12,523 bases of DNA from positions 1-12,523 of the forward strand of contig JAQVVC010000023.1 in assembly GCA_028699175.1 (NCBI GenBank), in the 5' to 3' direction. The stretch's first letter is position 1; every line of letters begins with the position of its first letter. The position numbers and the translations under genes were made by a program. The notes beneath the pieces are model-generated. The model had not been told where the DNA came from and did not search any database. It saw only the letters and a program-made list of their open reading frames with translations. The stretch is from Bacilli bacterium. Its GTDB lineage: Bacteria; Bacillota_I; Bacilli_A; RF39; UBA660. This document shows, in pieces, positions 6,584-12,523 of this stretch.

Positions 6584-8101
6584 ATGAAAAAAATATTAAT
6601 GATAATATTAGATGGTTTCGGGATAAGAGAAGAAGAGCATGGTAATGCTATAAAAAGAGCAAATATGCCTTATTTCAATAAAATATGGAATGAATATCCT
6701 CATTCAATATTAGAGGCATCAGGGGAATTTGTTGGATTACCTGAAAATCAATTTGGAAATAGTGAAATATGTCACGGAGTATTGGCGCTAGGTCGTAAAA
6801 TAAAACAAAAAATGACCGTAATTAATGAAGAGGTAAATAAAAATAATATCTATAAAAATAATAATTTAATCGATTTAATTAATCATGTTAAAACAAATAA
6901 TTCTAACTTACACTTAATGGGTCTTTTATCAGATGGTGGCGTTCATAGCCATTTAGGATATATTTTAAAGTTTATTCCAATATTAAAAAATATGGGAATA
7001 AAAAAACTATATTTTCATGTTATTACTGATGGTAGAGATACTGCCATTAATACTTCTCTAAATTATATTAATCAACTACAAAATGTTTTTAATGAACAAG
7101 GATTAGGAGAAATTGCAACAGTATGTGGTAGATATTTTGCTATGGATCGAGATAATAAATATGAAAGGACTAAACATTATTATAATATGGTCGTTAATGG
7201 TCAAGGGTTAAGAATTTTAAATTTAGAAACTGCCATTAAGAATTGTTATAATAAAAATATATATGATGAATTTATTCCACCCTTATTATTAAATAGTAAT
7301 ATTAAATTAGAAGAGCATGATGCTTTATTATGGCTGAATTTTAGGCATGATAGAGCAATCCAAATATTAAATTCTATTAATGATCGAGAATTTAATGGCT
7401 TTCAAAATAAAATAATTAATAATTTAAAAGTGTATACTTTATTTAAACAAGAAGATATTAAGAATGTAACGCCTTTATTTGAATTTAATGAAGAAGAATT
7501 ATATCCGATTGGTGAATATTTTTCTGATTTAGGATTAACACAAGCAAGAATTGCTGAAACAGAAAAATATTCTCATGTAACTAAATTTTTTAATTCTGAA
7601 AAATCAAAAAAATTTAAAGGAACAGACAATTATTTAATACCTAGTCCAAGTGTAAGTACATATGATTTAACCCCAATTATGAGCGCTAAAGAAGTTACTA
7701 AAAAAACAATTAAATGTTTAGAGAAAGATTATGATTTTGTACTTGTAAATTATGCTAATCCTGATATGGTTGGACATACTGGTAACTATAAAGCAACTAT
7801 TATGGCATTAGAAGGTTTAGATAAATGTTTGGAAGAATTAATATCTAGTGCTGAGGATAATTTTTATAAAGTGTTATTAGTTGCAGATCATGGTAATGCC
7901 GATACTATGCTAGATGAAAATAATAATCCAGTAACTACTCATTCAATGTCACCGGTACCATTTATTTTGATGGATAAAAATATTATTTTAAAAAATAAAG
8001 GAGATTTAACTAATGTAGCACCAACATTGCTAAAATATTTAGATATAGCAATACCTAAAGATATGAAAGAATCAAAATCACTTATAATTGAAGATATTTA
8101 A
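6584..8101 (+). CDS. gpmI: 2,3-bisphosphoglycerate-independent phosphoglycerate mutase
   Basis: This cytoplasmic glycolytic enzyme interconverts 3-phosphoglycerate and 2-phosphoglycerate using two metal ions (Mn2+ in Gram-positives) and a phosphoserine intermediate. The 505 residues are close to the usual length of about 510. Motifs appear in order: ILDGFG with metal-ligand D10; GNSE with nucleophile S60; LMGLLSDGGVHSH; VITDGRDT; CGRYFAMDRDNKYERT; NFRHDRA; KYSHVTKFFN; PSPSVSTYDL; NPDMVGHTG (D394, H398); and ADHGNAD (D435, H436). All catalytic positions I can identify are kept, but several spots differ from the common sequence: GNSEICHGVLALGR replaces GNSEVGHxNIGAGR, and RHDR replaces RPDR, so it is a divergent member. 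AAAGGAG (6571-6577) supports ATG 6584. No clear promoter lies in the short gap after the pilin gene, so read-through from that gene is possible. Confidence 0.95.
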   Translation: MKKILMIILDGFGIREEEHGNAIKRANMPYFNKIWNEYPHSILEASGEFVGLPENQFGNSEICHGVLALGRKIKQKMTVINEEVNKNNIYKNNNLIDLINHVKTNNSNLHLMGLLSDGGVHSHLGYILKFIPILKNMGIKKLYFHVITDGRDTAINTSLNYINQLQNVFNEQGLGEIATVCGRYFAMDRDNKYERTKHYYNMVVNGQGLRILNLETAIKNCYNKNIYDEFIPPLLLNSNIKLEEHDALLWLNFRHDRAIQILNSINDREFNGFQNKIINNLKVYTLFKQEDIKNVTPLFEFNEEELYPIGEYFSDLGLTQARIAETEKYSHVTKFFNSEKSKKFKGTDNYLIPSPSVSTYDLTPIMSAKEVTKKTIKCLEKDYDFVLVNYANPDMVGHTGNYKATIMALEGLDKCLEELISSAEDNFYKVLLVADHGNADTMLDENNNPVTTHSMSPVPFILMDKNIILKNKGDLTNVAPTLLKYLDIAIPKDMKESKSLIIEDI

Positions 8102-8112
8102 TGTAAAGTGAT

Positions 8113-8150
8113 AAAAAATAAATGACTAATTGAATTATTTATTTTTTTTA
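8113..8150 (+). terminator. Probable A/T-only terminator of gpmI
   Basis: AAAAAATAAAT (8113-8123) is complementary to ATTTATTTTTT (8137-8147), with a T tail to 8149. The stem has no G-C pair and the loop is 13 bases, so it would be weak. Confidence 0.45.
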
Positions 8151-8160
8151 TTGATATAAT
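8130..8160 (+). promoter_or_regulatory. Promoter of the phosphohexomutase gene, extended -10
   Basis: A perfect TATAAT (8155-8160) is preceded by TGA. TTGAAT (8130-8135) is a possible -35 at a long 19-base spacing and lies within the loop of the preceding terminator. The predicted transcript start is only a few bases ahead of the GGAGGGAT ribosome binding site, so the leader would be very short. Confidence 0.55.
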
Positions 8161-8179
8161 TATTATGGAGGGATAAAAA

Positions 8180-9535
8180 GTGGATTATAATATATTAAGA
8201 GAAAATGACATAAGAGGGAAATATCCTGATCAAATTAATTCTCAAATAGCCGAAAAAATTGGTAAAGCTTTTGGAACATATATAAAGTTAAAAAAAGAAA
8301 TATCTTGTGTAGTCGGTCATGATAATAGAATTAGTGGTGAAGTGTTACACGAAGCATTAATAAAAGGTATATTAAGTACTGGTATTAATGTAATAGATAT
8401 CGGTTTATCAACAACACCATTATTTAATTTTTCTAGCAGAGAATTAAAGGTTCTTTATGGAATTATAATTACTGCAAGTCATAATCCGTCAGGTGATAAT
8501 GGTTTTAAAGTATTTGGAGAAAATTATTTACATTTAGATCATGATGAATTAAATATCTTTTATAAGATAATTAAAGAAGAAAAATTTGCAACTGGAAATG
8601 GTACTCTAAATAAAATTAACTATCAAGAAGAATACGTTCAAATGTTGGTATCAAAAGCTAAAATTACTAAACCATTAAAAGTAGTAATTGATACTGGAAA
8701 CGGCACAACATCTATTATAGTGAAAGAAGTATTTGATAAATTAGGATTAGATGTTATATATTTAAATGCTGAAAGTGATGGTAGTTTTCCAGTTCATAAT
8801 CCAGATCCTAATGATGAAGAAAATTTAAAAGTTTTAAAAAATAAAATATTAGAGTTAAAAGCTGATGTTGGAATCGGTTTTGATGGTGATGGTGATAGGG
8901 TAGGTATTGTTGATGAAAAAGGCAATATGATTCCTACTGACATTTTAATTGGGGTGTTTGCTAATGAAATTATTCCAATATCTGATAATAAAAAAGTAAT
9001 TATAGATGTTAAATGTTCTAAAGCATTAGAACAAGAAATAAATCGGATTGGTGGTATCCCCATGATGTTGAAAAATGGTTCTGCTTATATTGAAACAATG
9101 GTTTATAAAACGCCTGTTCTTATTGGTGGAGAATACTCAGGCCATATCTTTTTTAGAGATGATTTTGATGGTTACGATGATGGTATATATGCCGGAATTA
9201 GATTTTTAAATATCTTGTCAAATACCAATAAAAAAAGTTCTGAAACCTATGAGCATATGAATAAATATTATAATACCCCTGAAATCAGAATTAATACATC
9301 TGATGATTTAAAATGGAATATAGTTGACCAAATTAAAAATTATGCTGTGACTAAATATGAAAATGTAAATACTATTGATGGTGTAAGAGTAGATTATGAT
9401 GATGGCTTTTCATTAATAAGATGTAGTAATACAAGCCCATGCATTACATTAAGATTTGAAGCAGCTAATGAAAAAGAATTAGACATTCGCAAAAGAGAAT
9501 TTATTAATTTACTAGAATATTATAAAAAAAATTGA
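8180..9535 (+). CDS. Phosphomannomutase/phosphoglucomutase (alpha-D-phosphohexomutase family)
   Basis: The enzyme moves phosphate between C6 and C1 of a hexose phosphate, feeding nucleotide-sugar synthesis for envelope glycans. The 451 residues show the full four-domain set of the family (COG1109). The phosphoserine loop is TASHNPSGDNGFK (S100). The Mg2+ loop is DGDGDR (235-240). The sugar-specificity loop is GGEYSGH (316-322). The phosphate-binding loop is RCSNTSP, followed by LRFEA (414-428). The N-terminus (LRENDIRG) and the GGEYSGH loop fit the ManB/AlgC/PMM-PGM branch better than GlmM, which usually has a GTDGVRG-like start and GGEQSGH. Specificity between mannose and glucose cannot be read from the sequence. 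The start is GTG, supported by GGAGGGAT (8167-8174). Its 3' end overlaps the convergent minus-strand gene by 16 bases, and it ends with the only TGA stop in the window. Confidence 0.9.
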   Translation: MDYNILRENDIRGKYPDQINSQIAEKIGKAFGTYIKLKKEISCVVGHDNRISGEVLHEALIKGILSTGINVIDIGLSTTPLFNFSSRELKVLYGIIITASHNPSGDNGFKVFGENYLHLDHDELNIFYKIIKEEKFATGNGTLNKINYQEEYVQMLVSKAKITKPLKVVIDTGNGTTSIIVKEVFDKLGLDVIYLNAESDGSFPVHNPDPNDEENLKVLKNKILELKADVGIGFDGDGDRVGIVDEKGNMIPTDILIGVFANEIIPISDNKKVIIDVKCSKALEQEINRIGGIPMMLKNGSAYIETMVYKTPVLIGGEYSGHIFFRDDFDGYDDGIYAGIRFLNILSNTNKKSSETYEHMNKYYNTPEIRINTSDDLKWNIVDQIKNYAVTKYENVNTIDGVRVDYDDGFSLIRCSNTSPCITLRFEAANEKELDIRKREFINLLEYYKKN

Positions 9536-9771
9536 GGATTATTACTTGGATAAGTAATAGTTTTTTCTTTTGGTTGAATGTTATTTTTAATTACTTTGGC
9601 TTCCGAATTAGGCATTTTATTATTGATTTTAATTAAATTATAAGCGCTTCGCACATTTTTTATTAAAGGTTTAGTTTGTTGATAAAGAGGAATTACTTGA
9701 TTTGCAATTCCTAAAGTTTTTGATAAACCGGTTAATATTTTTCCTAAAGACAAGGAATTATTATAATTCAT
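9520..9771 (-). CDS. Small YqfQ/VrrA-like protein
   Basis: The 83-residue protein carries, in its N-terminal half (about 7-50), the pattern SLGKILTGLSKTLGIANQVIPLYQQTKPLIKNVRSAYNLIK. That matches the conserved core of the YqfQ-like family of Bacillota (a helix followed by VxPxxQQxxPxxKNxxxxxxLxK). The family has no established function. The second half is a polar, Lys/Asn/Pro-rich tail ending PQFFL. There is no signal peptide or clear membrane helix. I set the start at ATG (9771 to 9769) because AGGTGA (plus-strand 9777-9782) sits 5 bases ahead; the in-frame GTG at 9780 overlaps that site. Its last codons overlap the end of the phosphohexomutase gene antisense by 16 bases, and that gene's terminator is embedded in its coding region. 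Confidence 0.6.
   Translation of the reverse strand: MNYNNSLSLGKILTGLSKTLGIANQVIPLYQQTKPLIKNVRSAYNLIKINNKMPNSEAKVIKNNIQPKEKTITYPSNNPQFFL
9538..9566 (+). terminator. Terminator of the phosphohexomutase gene, inside the antisense YqfQ-like gene
   Basis: TATTACTT (9540-9547) pairs with AAGTAATA (9552-9559) across a 4-base loop and is followed by six T (9561-9566). It starts right after the TGA stop and lies inside the C-terminal codons of the minus-strand gene. Confidence 0.65.
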
Positions 9772-9776
9772 TAGTT

Positions 9777-9782
9777 TCACCT
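9777..9782 (-). promoter_or_regulatory. Ribosome binding site of the YqfQ-like gene
   Basis: Minus-strand AGGTGA is located 5 bases upstream of the ATG at 9771. It decides the start in favour of that ATG. Confidence 0.6.
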
Positions 9783-9787
9783 AATTA

Positions 9788-9793
9788 ATTATA
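9788..9793 (-). promoter_or_regulatory. Possible -10 of the YqfQ-like gene
   Basis: There is a perfect TATAAT on the minus strand, but no good -35 is seen (TTCAAC at 18 bases is weak). It is also close to the ribosome binding site, which would give a very short leader. Confidence 0.3.
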
Positions 9794-9821
9794 TGCTATA
9801 TAATTAAAATAGTTGAATCTC

Positions 9822-9874
9822 AAACTAAACGCAACTTATTTTAAATAAATAAAATTTATTGTATTTAGTTTTTT
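9822..9874. repeat. Nested inverted repeat in the divergent intergenic region
   Basis: AAACTAAA (9822-9829) is the exact inverse of TTTAGTTT (9864-9871), and inside it AATAAA and TTTATT form a second short stem. A run of six T (9869-9874) follows on the plus strand, so it could terminate a plus-strand RNA, but no gene is seen ahead of it. It may be a weak structure arising from AT richness. Confidence 0.35.
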
Positions 9875-9898
9875 AAAAAACATAAATCATTAAAATAG

Positions 9899-9927
9899 TT
9901 TAATATAAAAATATTTTATGCTATAAT
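9899..9927 (+). promoter_or_regulatory. Promoter of pilC-pilD, extended -10
   Basis: A perfect TATAAT (9922-9927) is preceded by TGC (TGcTATAAT). TTTAAT (9899-9904) is a weak -35 at 17 bases. GAAGGGTG (9939-9946) follows as the ribosome binding site. Confidence 0.6.
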
Positions 9928-9954
9928 AAATGATAGTAGAAGGGTGTAATTGTG

Positions 9955-11550
9955 ATGGAAAATAAATCTAAAAAAAGTAACAATCCTTTTAAAATATTGT
10001 ATTTAATTTTTATGTATTTTTTTCTAGGTTGTTATTATGTTTTATACGGATTAATATACCCTTTTAGAATATTTTTTAAAATTTTCAGTGATAGTGTCTA
10101 TAAAATATATATAAAAAACAAAAAGAAACAAATAAATATAGAAGATATTGCCCCCAATGAATCAGCCAATTTAAATATTGGAGCTGAAGAAACTATTATT
10201 GATCATATAGATGAAATAAAAGCCGATGAAAAAAAACCTCGATTAAGTAAAAGAAAACAAGCTAAAGAAGATGCAATTAGAAATAAGTTAATTAGTTCTC
10301 TTCAAGAAGAAACTGGTAGAAGTGAAAAACCTTTAACATTTAGATATACTGCAATTAATAATGAAGGAAAAAAAGAAATTAATATATTTATTGCTTTTTC
10401 AAAAATGGAAGTATATACCTACTTAGAAAATGAAGGTTATAATGTTTTAAAAATTGAAACATCTAAGTTGATTGAATTATTATATGGACCGACCTCTTTT
10501 AATGCAACTAAATTTAAAAATAAAGATTTAATATTCTGGCTTACTCAATTATCAACCTATATAAAATCAGGTATTCCATTAACTGATTCAATGAGAATAT
10601 TAGGAAAACAAATGAGTAAAGATACTAGTAAGAAAAGAGTATTTGATTCAATAATATACTACTTAACATTAGGTGAATCTTTTTCTTCGGCTTTAGAAAA
10701 ACAAAATAATATTTTTCCTCAGCTTCTAATAAATATGATTAAAGCTGCTGAAGCAACTGGAGAACTTGAAGCAACTCTTGATGATATGGCATTATATTAT
10801 ACTGATATGGAGACAACCAGAAAACAAATGGTTAGTGCAATGAGTTATCCTACTATTATTCTGGTATTTTCATTAGGAGTAGTGTCTTTTATACTTATAT
10901 ATGTTATTCCTAAATTTCAAGATGTTTATGCTCAAGCAGGAGCAACTTTAAATTCTTTTACATCGGGAATAATTATAGCAAGTAAGTTTTTAAATAACAA
11001 CTTTTTATATATTTTATTAGTTACAATAATTATAATTTTAACTATTATTCTTTTATATCGAAAAGTTAAAGCATTTAGATATCAATTTCAAATAATATTA
11101 ATGAAATTACCATTGATAAGCAAAATTATAATATATAAAGAAATGAATATATTTGCTAAAACTTTTTCTTCATTATTAAAAAATAATGTTTTTATTACAG
11201 AAAGTATTAGTATTTTAACAAATATAACAACTAATGAAATTTATAAAGAAATTATGATTAATACAATAGATAATATTGCTAAGGGTGAAAAAATTTCCCA
11301 AGCATTTAAAAATCATTGGGCTGTTCCAGATGTAGCATATTATATGATTGTTACAGGTGAATCTACTGGAGAACTTGCTGATATGATGAGTAAAGTAGCT
11401 GACTATTATCAAACCAGCCATAAATCAATTATAAATAGTATGAAAAGTTTTATCGAACCGGCAATGATTATTTTCTTGGCTGTTGTTGTTGGTGGAATAG
11501 TAATGGCAGTTATATTACCAATGTTTGGTTTATATCAAGAAATACAGTAG
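9955..11550 (+). CDS. pilC: PilC/GspF-type platform protein of type IV pilus/competence system, N-terminally extended
   Basis: This is the inner-membrane platform that couples the assembly ATPase to pilin insertion. The protein has 531 residues, against about 400 for usual PilC and about 340 for ComGB. Residues about 195-318 form the first GspF domain (FWLTQLSTYIKSGIPLTDSM, GESFSSAL, AAEATGELEATLDDMA, then a membrane helix near 300-320). Residues about 397-530 form the second (FAKTFSSLLKNNV, GEKISQAF, TGESTGELADMM, then a helix at about 503-525 ending ILPMFGLYQEI). Another helix lies at about 352-369. Residues about 128-172 match the usual N-terminal leader (YTAINNEGKK...). Ahead of it is an extra 125 or so residues: one or two membrane segments (about 12-45) and a charged linker. 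The start could be ATG 9955 or GTG 9952; the ribosome binding site at 9939-9946 suits both. pilD follows after 6 bases. Confidence 0.9.
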   Translation: MENKSKKSNNPFKILYLIFMYFFLGCYYVLYGLIYPFRIFFKIFSDSVYKIYIKNKKKQINIEDIAPNESANLNIGAEETIIDHIDEIKADEKKPRLSKRKQAKEDAIRNKLISSLQEETGRSEKPLTFRYTAINNEGKKEINIFIAFSKMEVYTYLENEGYNVLKIETSKLIELLYGPTSFNATKFKNKDLIFWLTQLSTYIKSGIPLTDSMRILGKQMSKDTSKKRVFDSIIYYLTLGESFSSALEKQNNIFPQLLINMIKAAEATGELEATLDDMALYYTDMETTRKQMVSAMSYPTIILVFSLGVVSFILIYVIPKFQDVYAQAGATLNSFTSGIIIASKFLNNNFLYILLVTIIIILTIILLYRKVKAFRYQFQIILMKLPLISKIIIYKEMNIFAKTFSSLLKNNVFITESISILTNITTNEIYKEIMINTIDNIAKGEKISQAFKNHWAVPDVAYYMIVTGESTGELADMMSKVADYYQTSHKSIINSMKSFIEPAMIIFLAVVVGGIVMAVILPMFGLYQEIQ

Positions 11551-11556
11551 GTAGAT

Positions 11557-12315
11557 ATGATAATATTTATATTTATACTTGGTTTATTACTAGGATCCTT
11601 TTATAACGTAGTAGGTATTAGACTATTAAAAAATGAATCTATTGTTAAACCGAGAAGTCACTGTCCTAAATGTCAACATCAATTATCATGGTATGAGAAT
11701 ATACCTGTTATTTCTTATCTCTTTTTATTAGGAAAATGTAAAAATTGTAAACAAAAAATATCTTTAATGTATCCTGCTATGGAATTATTAACGGCAATAC
11801 TATTTATGATAAGTTATTTATTATTTGGTATCAGTGGAGAATTTTTTATAGCTATAATATTATCTAGTTTGGTAGTTTTAATATTTATAACTGATTCTAA
11901 AGATATGATAATACTAGATGAAGCAATTATTGTAAGTGGAGTATTAATATTTATTATAAAAATAATATTTGAAGGAATAATAGCAGCTTTGGCAAGTATA
12001 TCTTATGGGTTTTTAATATTTATTTTTATTTTTTCATTTATGTTATTTGGAAATTTTATTTTTAAAAAAGAATCTTTAGGTGGGGGAGATATAAAATTAT
12101 CTTTTATTGCCGGCATGGTTTTAGGAATTCCTTTAGGAATATTTTATGTAATTTTAGGCTCTTTTTTAGCTTTTCCATATGCTATATATGTTTCTATTAA
12201 AAATGAAGATGGAATTTTACCTTTTGGACCTTTTTTAGCCGTAAGCTTATTGTTATGTTATTGTAATTCAGATATGATATTAGAATTTTTAAAAGCTTTA
12301 TTAAATATAACATAG
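11557..12315 (+). CDS. pilD: Prepilin peptidase / N-methyltransferase (A24 family)
   Basis: This membrane aspartic protease cleaves prepilins after the Gly of the KGFTLxE motif and normally methylates the new N-terminus. The 252 residues are normal length. The N-terminal methylase domain has GSFYNVVGIRL, two zinc-type pairs CPKC (C36, C39) and CKNC (C61, C64), and the conserved WYENIPVISYLFLLGKC and ISLMYPAMELLT stretches. The peptidase part has two aspartates: D113 in ITDSKDMIILD and D178 in the GGGDIKLS (GxGD) motif, 65 residues apart as expected. Several membrane helices fill the rest. It is translated from the same message as pilC (6-base gap, with the GTAGGTAG ribosome binding site overlapping the pilC stop), and a terminator follows. 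Its nearest visible substrate is the pilin at 6138. Confidence 0.94.
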   Translation: MIIFIFILGLLLGSFYNVVGIRLLKNESIVKPRSHCPKCQHQLSWYENIPVISYLFLLGKCKNCKQKISLMYPAMELLTAILFMISYLLFGISGEFFIAIILSSLVVLIFITDSKDMIILDEAIIVSGVLIFIIKIIFEGIIAALASISYGFLIFIFIFSFMLFGNFIFKKESLGGGDIKLSFIAGMVLGIPLGIFYVILGSFLAFPYAIYVSIKNEDGILPFGPFLAVSLLLCYCNSDMILEFLKALLNIT

Positions 12316-12318
12316 TCT

Positions 12319-12343
12319 AAAAATACCTAGTGGTATTTTTTTT
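12319..12343 (+). terminator. Rho-independent terminator of pilC-pilD
   Basis: AAAAATACC (12319-12327) pairs perfectly with GGTATTTTT (12332-12340) around the 4-base loop TAGT. The T run continues to 12343. It begins 4 bases after the pilD stop. Confidence 0.85.
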
Positions 12344-12371
12344 ATAACATCATAATATTTAATGTGGTCTT

Positions 12372-12523
12372 ATGAAAAAAATTATATTATTATTAATTAT
12401 GCTTTTCCCTCTTAATGTAAATGCAATAAATGCAACTGCATATATCGTTATGGATTCAGATAATAATCGAGTATTAGAAGGTCATAATATTAATGCTCCT
12501 TATTTAATTGCGTCTATTACTAA
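12372..12523 (+). CDS. Serine-type D-alanyl-D-alanine carboxypeptidase, N-terminal fragment
   Basis: The gene runs off the window after about 50 codons. The protein begins with a clear signal peptide (MKK, a hydrophobic core, then a probable cut after NVNA, residue 18). It continues TAYIVMDSDNNRVLEGHNINAPYLIASIT and enters the active-site SxxK motif (S48, with the Lys codon split by the window edge). The sequence AxYIVMDxDxxRVLxxxNxxxxxxIASITK is characteristic of peptidase S11 (DacA/PBP5-like), which removes the terminal D-Ala from peptidoglycan stem peptides outside the membrane. Later motifs (SxN, KTG) are beyond the window. The ATG at 12372 has only a weak ribosome binding site (GTGG at 12364-12367). 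It follows the pilC-pilD terminator and is a separate unit. Confidence 0.85.
   Translation, partial: MKKIILLLIMLFPLNVNAINATAYIVMDSDNNRVLEGHNINAPYLIASIT

Noticed and set aside
8794..9063. Minus-strand open frame inside the phosphohexomutase gene
   Set aside because: It lies opposite the conserved DGDGDR region, so it is explained as a shadow of that gene.
11215..11421. Minus-strand open frame inside pilC
   Set aside because: It is antisense to the second GspF domain and has no supporting signals.
12341..12371. Promoter for the carboxypeptidase gene
   Set aside because: CATAAT at 12351-12356 could be a -10, but it has no TG extension and the only -35 candidates fall in the terminator T tract, so I did not call it.
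1..12523. CRISPR array, tRNA, rRNA, insertion sequence, riboswitch or phage module
   Set aside because: I looked for spaced direct repeats, cloverleaf or T-loop motifs, transposase motifs and conserved riboswitch cores and found none; the repeats seen are short A/T-rich stretches and terminator stems.

Overview
The window is chromosomal DNA from a strongly AT-rich, Gram-positive-type bacterium. Short intergenic gaps, good AGGAGG-type ribosome binding sites, U-tailed terminators and the gene families present (CdaA/CdaR, a YerB-like DUF3048 protein, a YqfQ-like protein, PilC/PilD, a D,D-carboxypeptidase) fit Bacillota. The style resembles uncultured Bacilli related to Mollicutes (RF39/Erysipelotrichales-like lineages), but that placement is an inference. 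Tryptophan is encoded by TGG and TGA appears once as a stop, so the standard bacterial code is likely.

Layout. 1-243: C-terminus of a membrane protein, probably a SipW-like signal peptidase. 321-1088: a membrane-anchored surface protein with a pilin-like module and a C-terminal InlB/Flg_new-type repeat. 1169-2257 (minus): a predicted lipoprotein with a related module, convergent with the previous gene and separated from it by back-to-back terminators. 2373-3822: a DUF3048 membrane protein and a small one-helix acidic protein, closed by a terminator that overlaps the last stop codon. 3904-6073: a two-gene cdaA-cdaR operon (cyclic di-AMP synthase and regulator) with its own promoter and terminator. 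6138-6545: a type IV pilin-like protein. 6584-8101: gpmI. 8180-9535: a phosphomannomutase/phosphoglucomutase, whose 3' end overlaps a convergent YqfQ-like gene (9520-9771, minus). 9955-12315: a pilC-pilD pair (inner-membrane platform protein and prepilin peptidase) with a terminator. 12372-end: N-terminus of a secreted D-alanyl-D-alanine carboxypeptidase.

How it fits together. The common theme is the cell envelope: c-di-AMP signalling linked to wall homeostasis, a peptidoglycan-trimming enzyme, sugar-phosphate supply, and a type IV pilus/competence-type secretion set (pilin, PilC, PilD). No assembly ATPase is present here, so the machine must be completed elsewhere. The most interesting pattern is that three separate surface proteins (the pilin, the InlB-repeat protein and the lipoprotein) appear to share one small globular module ending in a Cys, although only one of them has a prepilin cleavage site. 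Most promoters I can read carry an extended -10 (TGnTATAAT-like). I see no CRISPR array, tRNA, rRNA, insertion sequence or phage gene, and no obvious exotic defence system.
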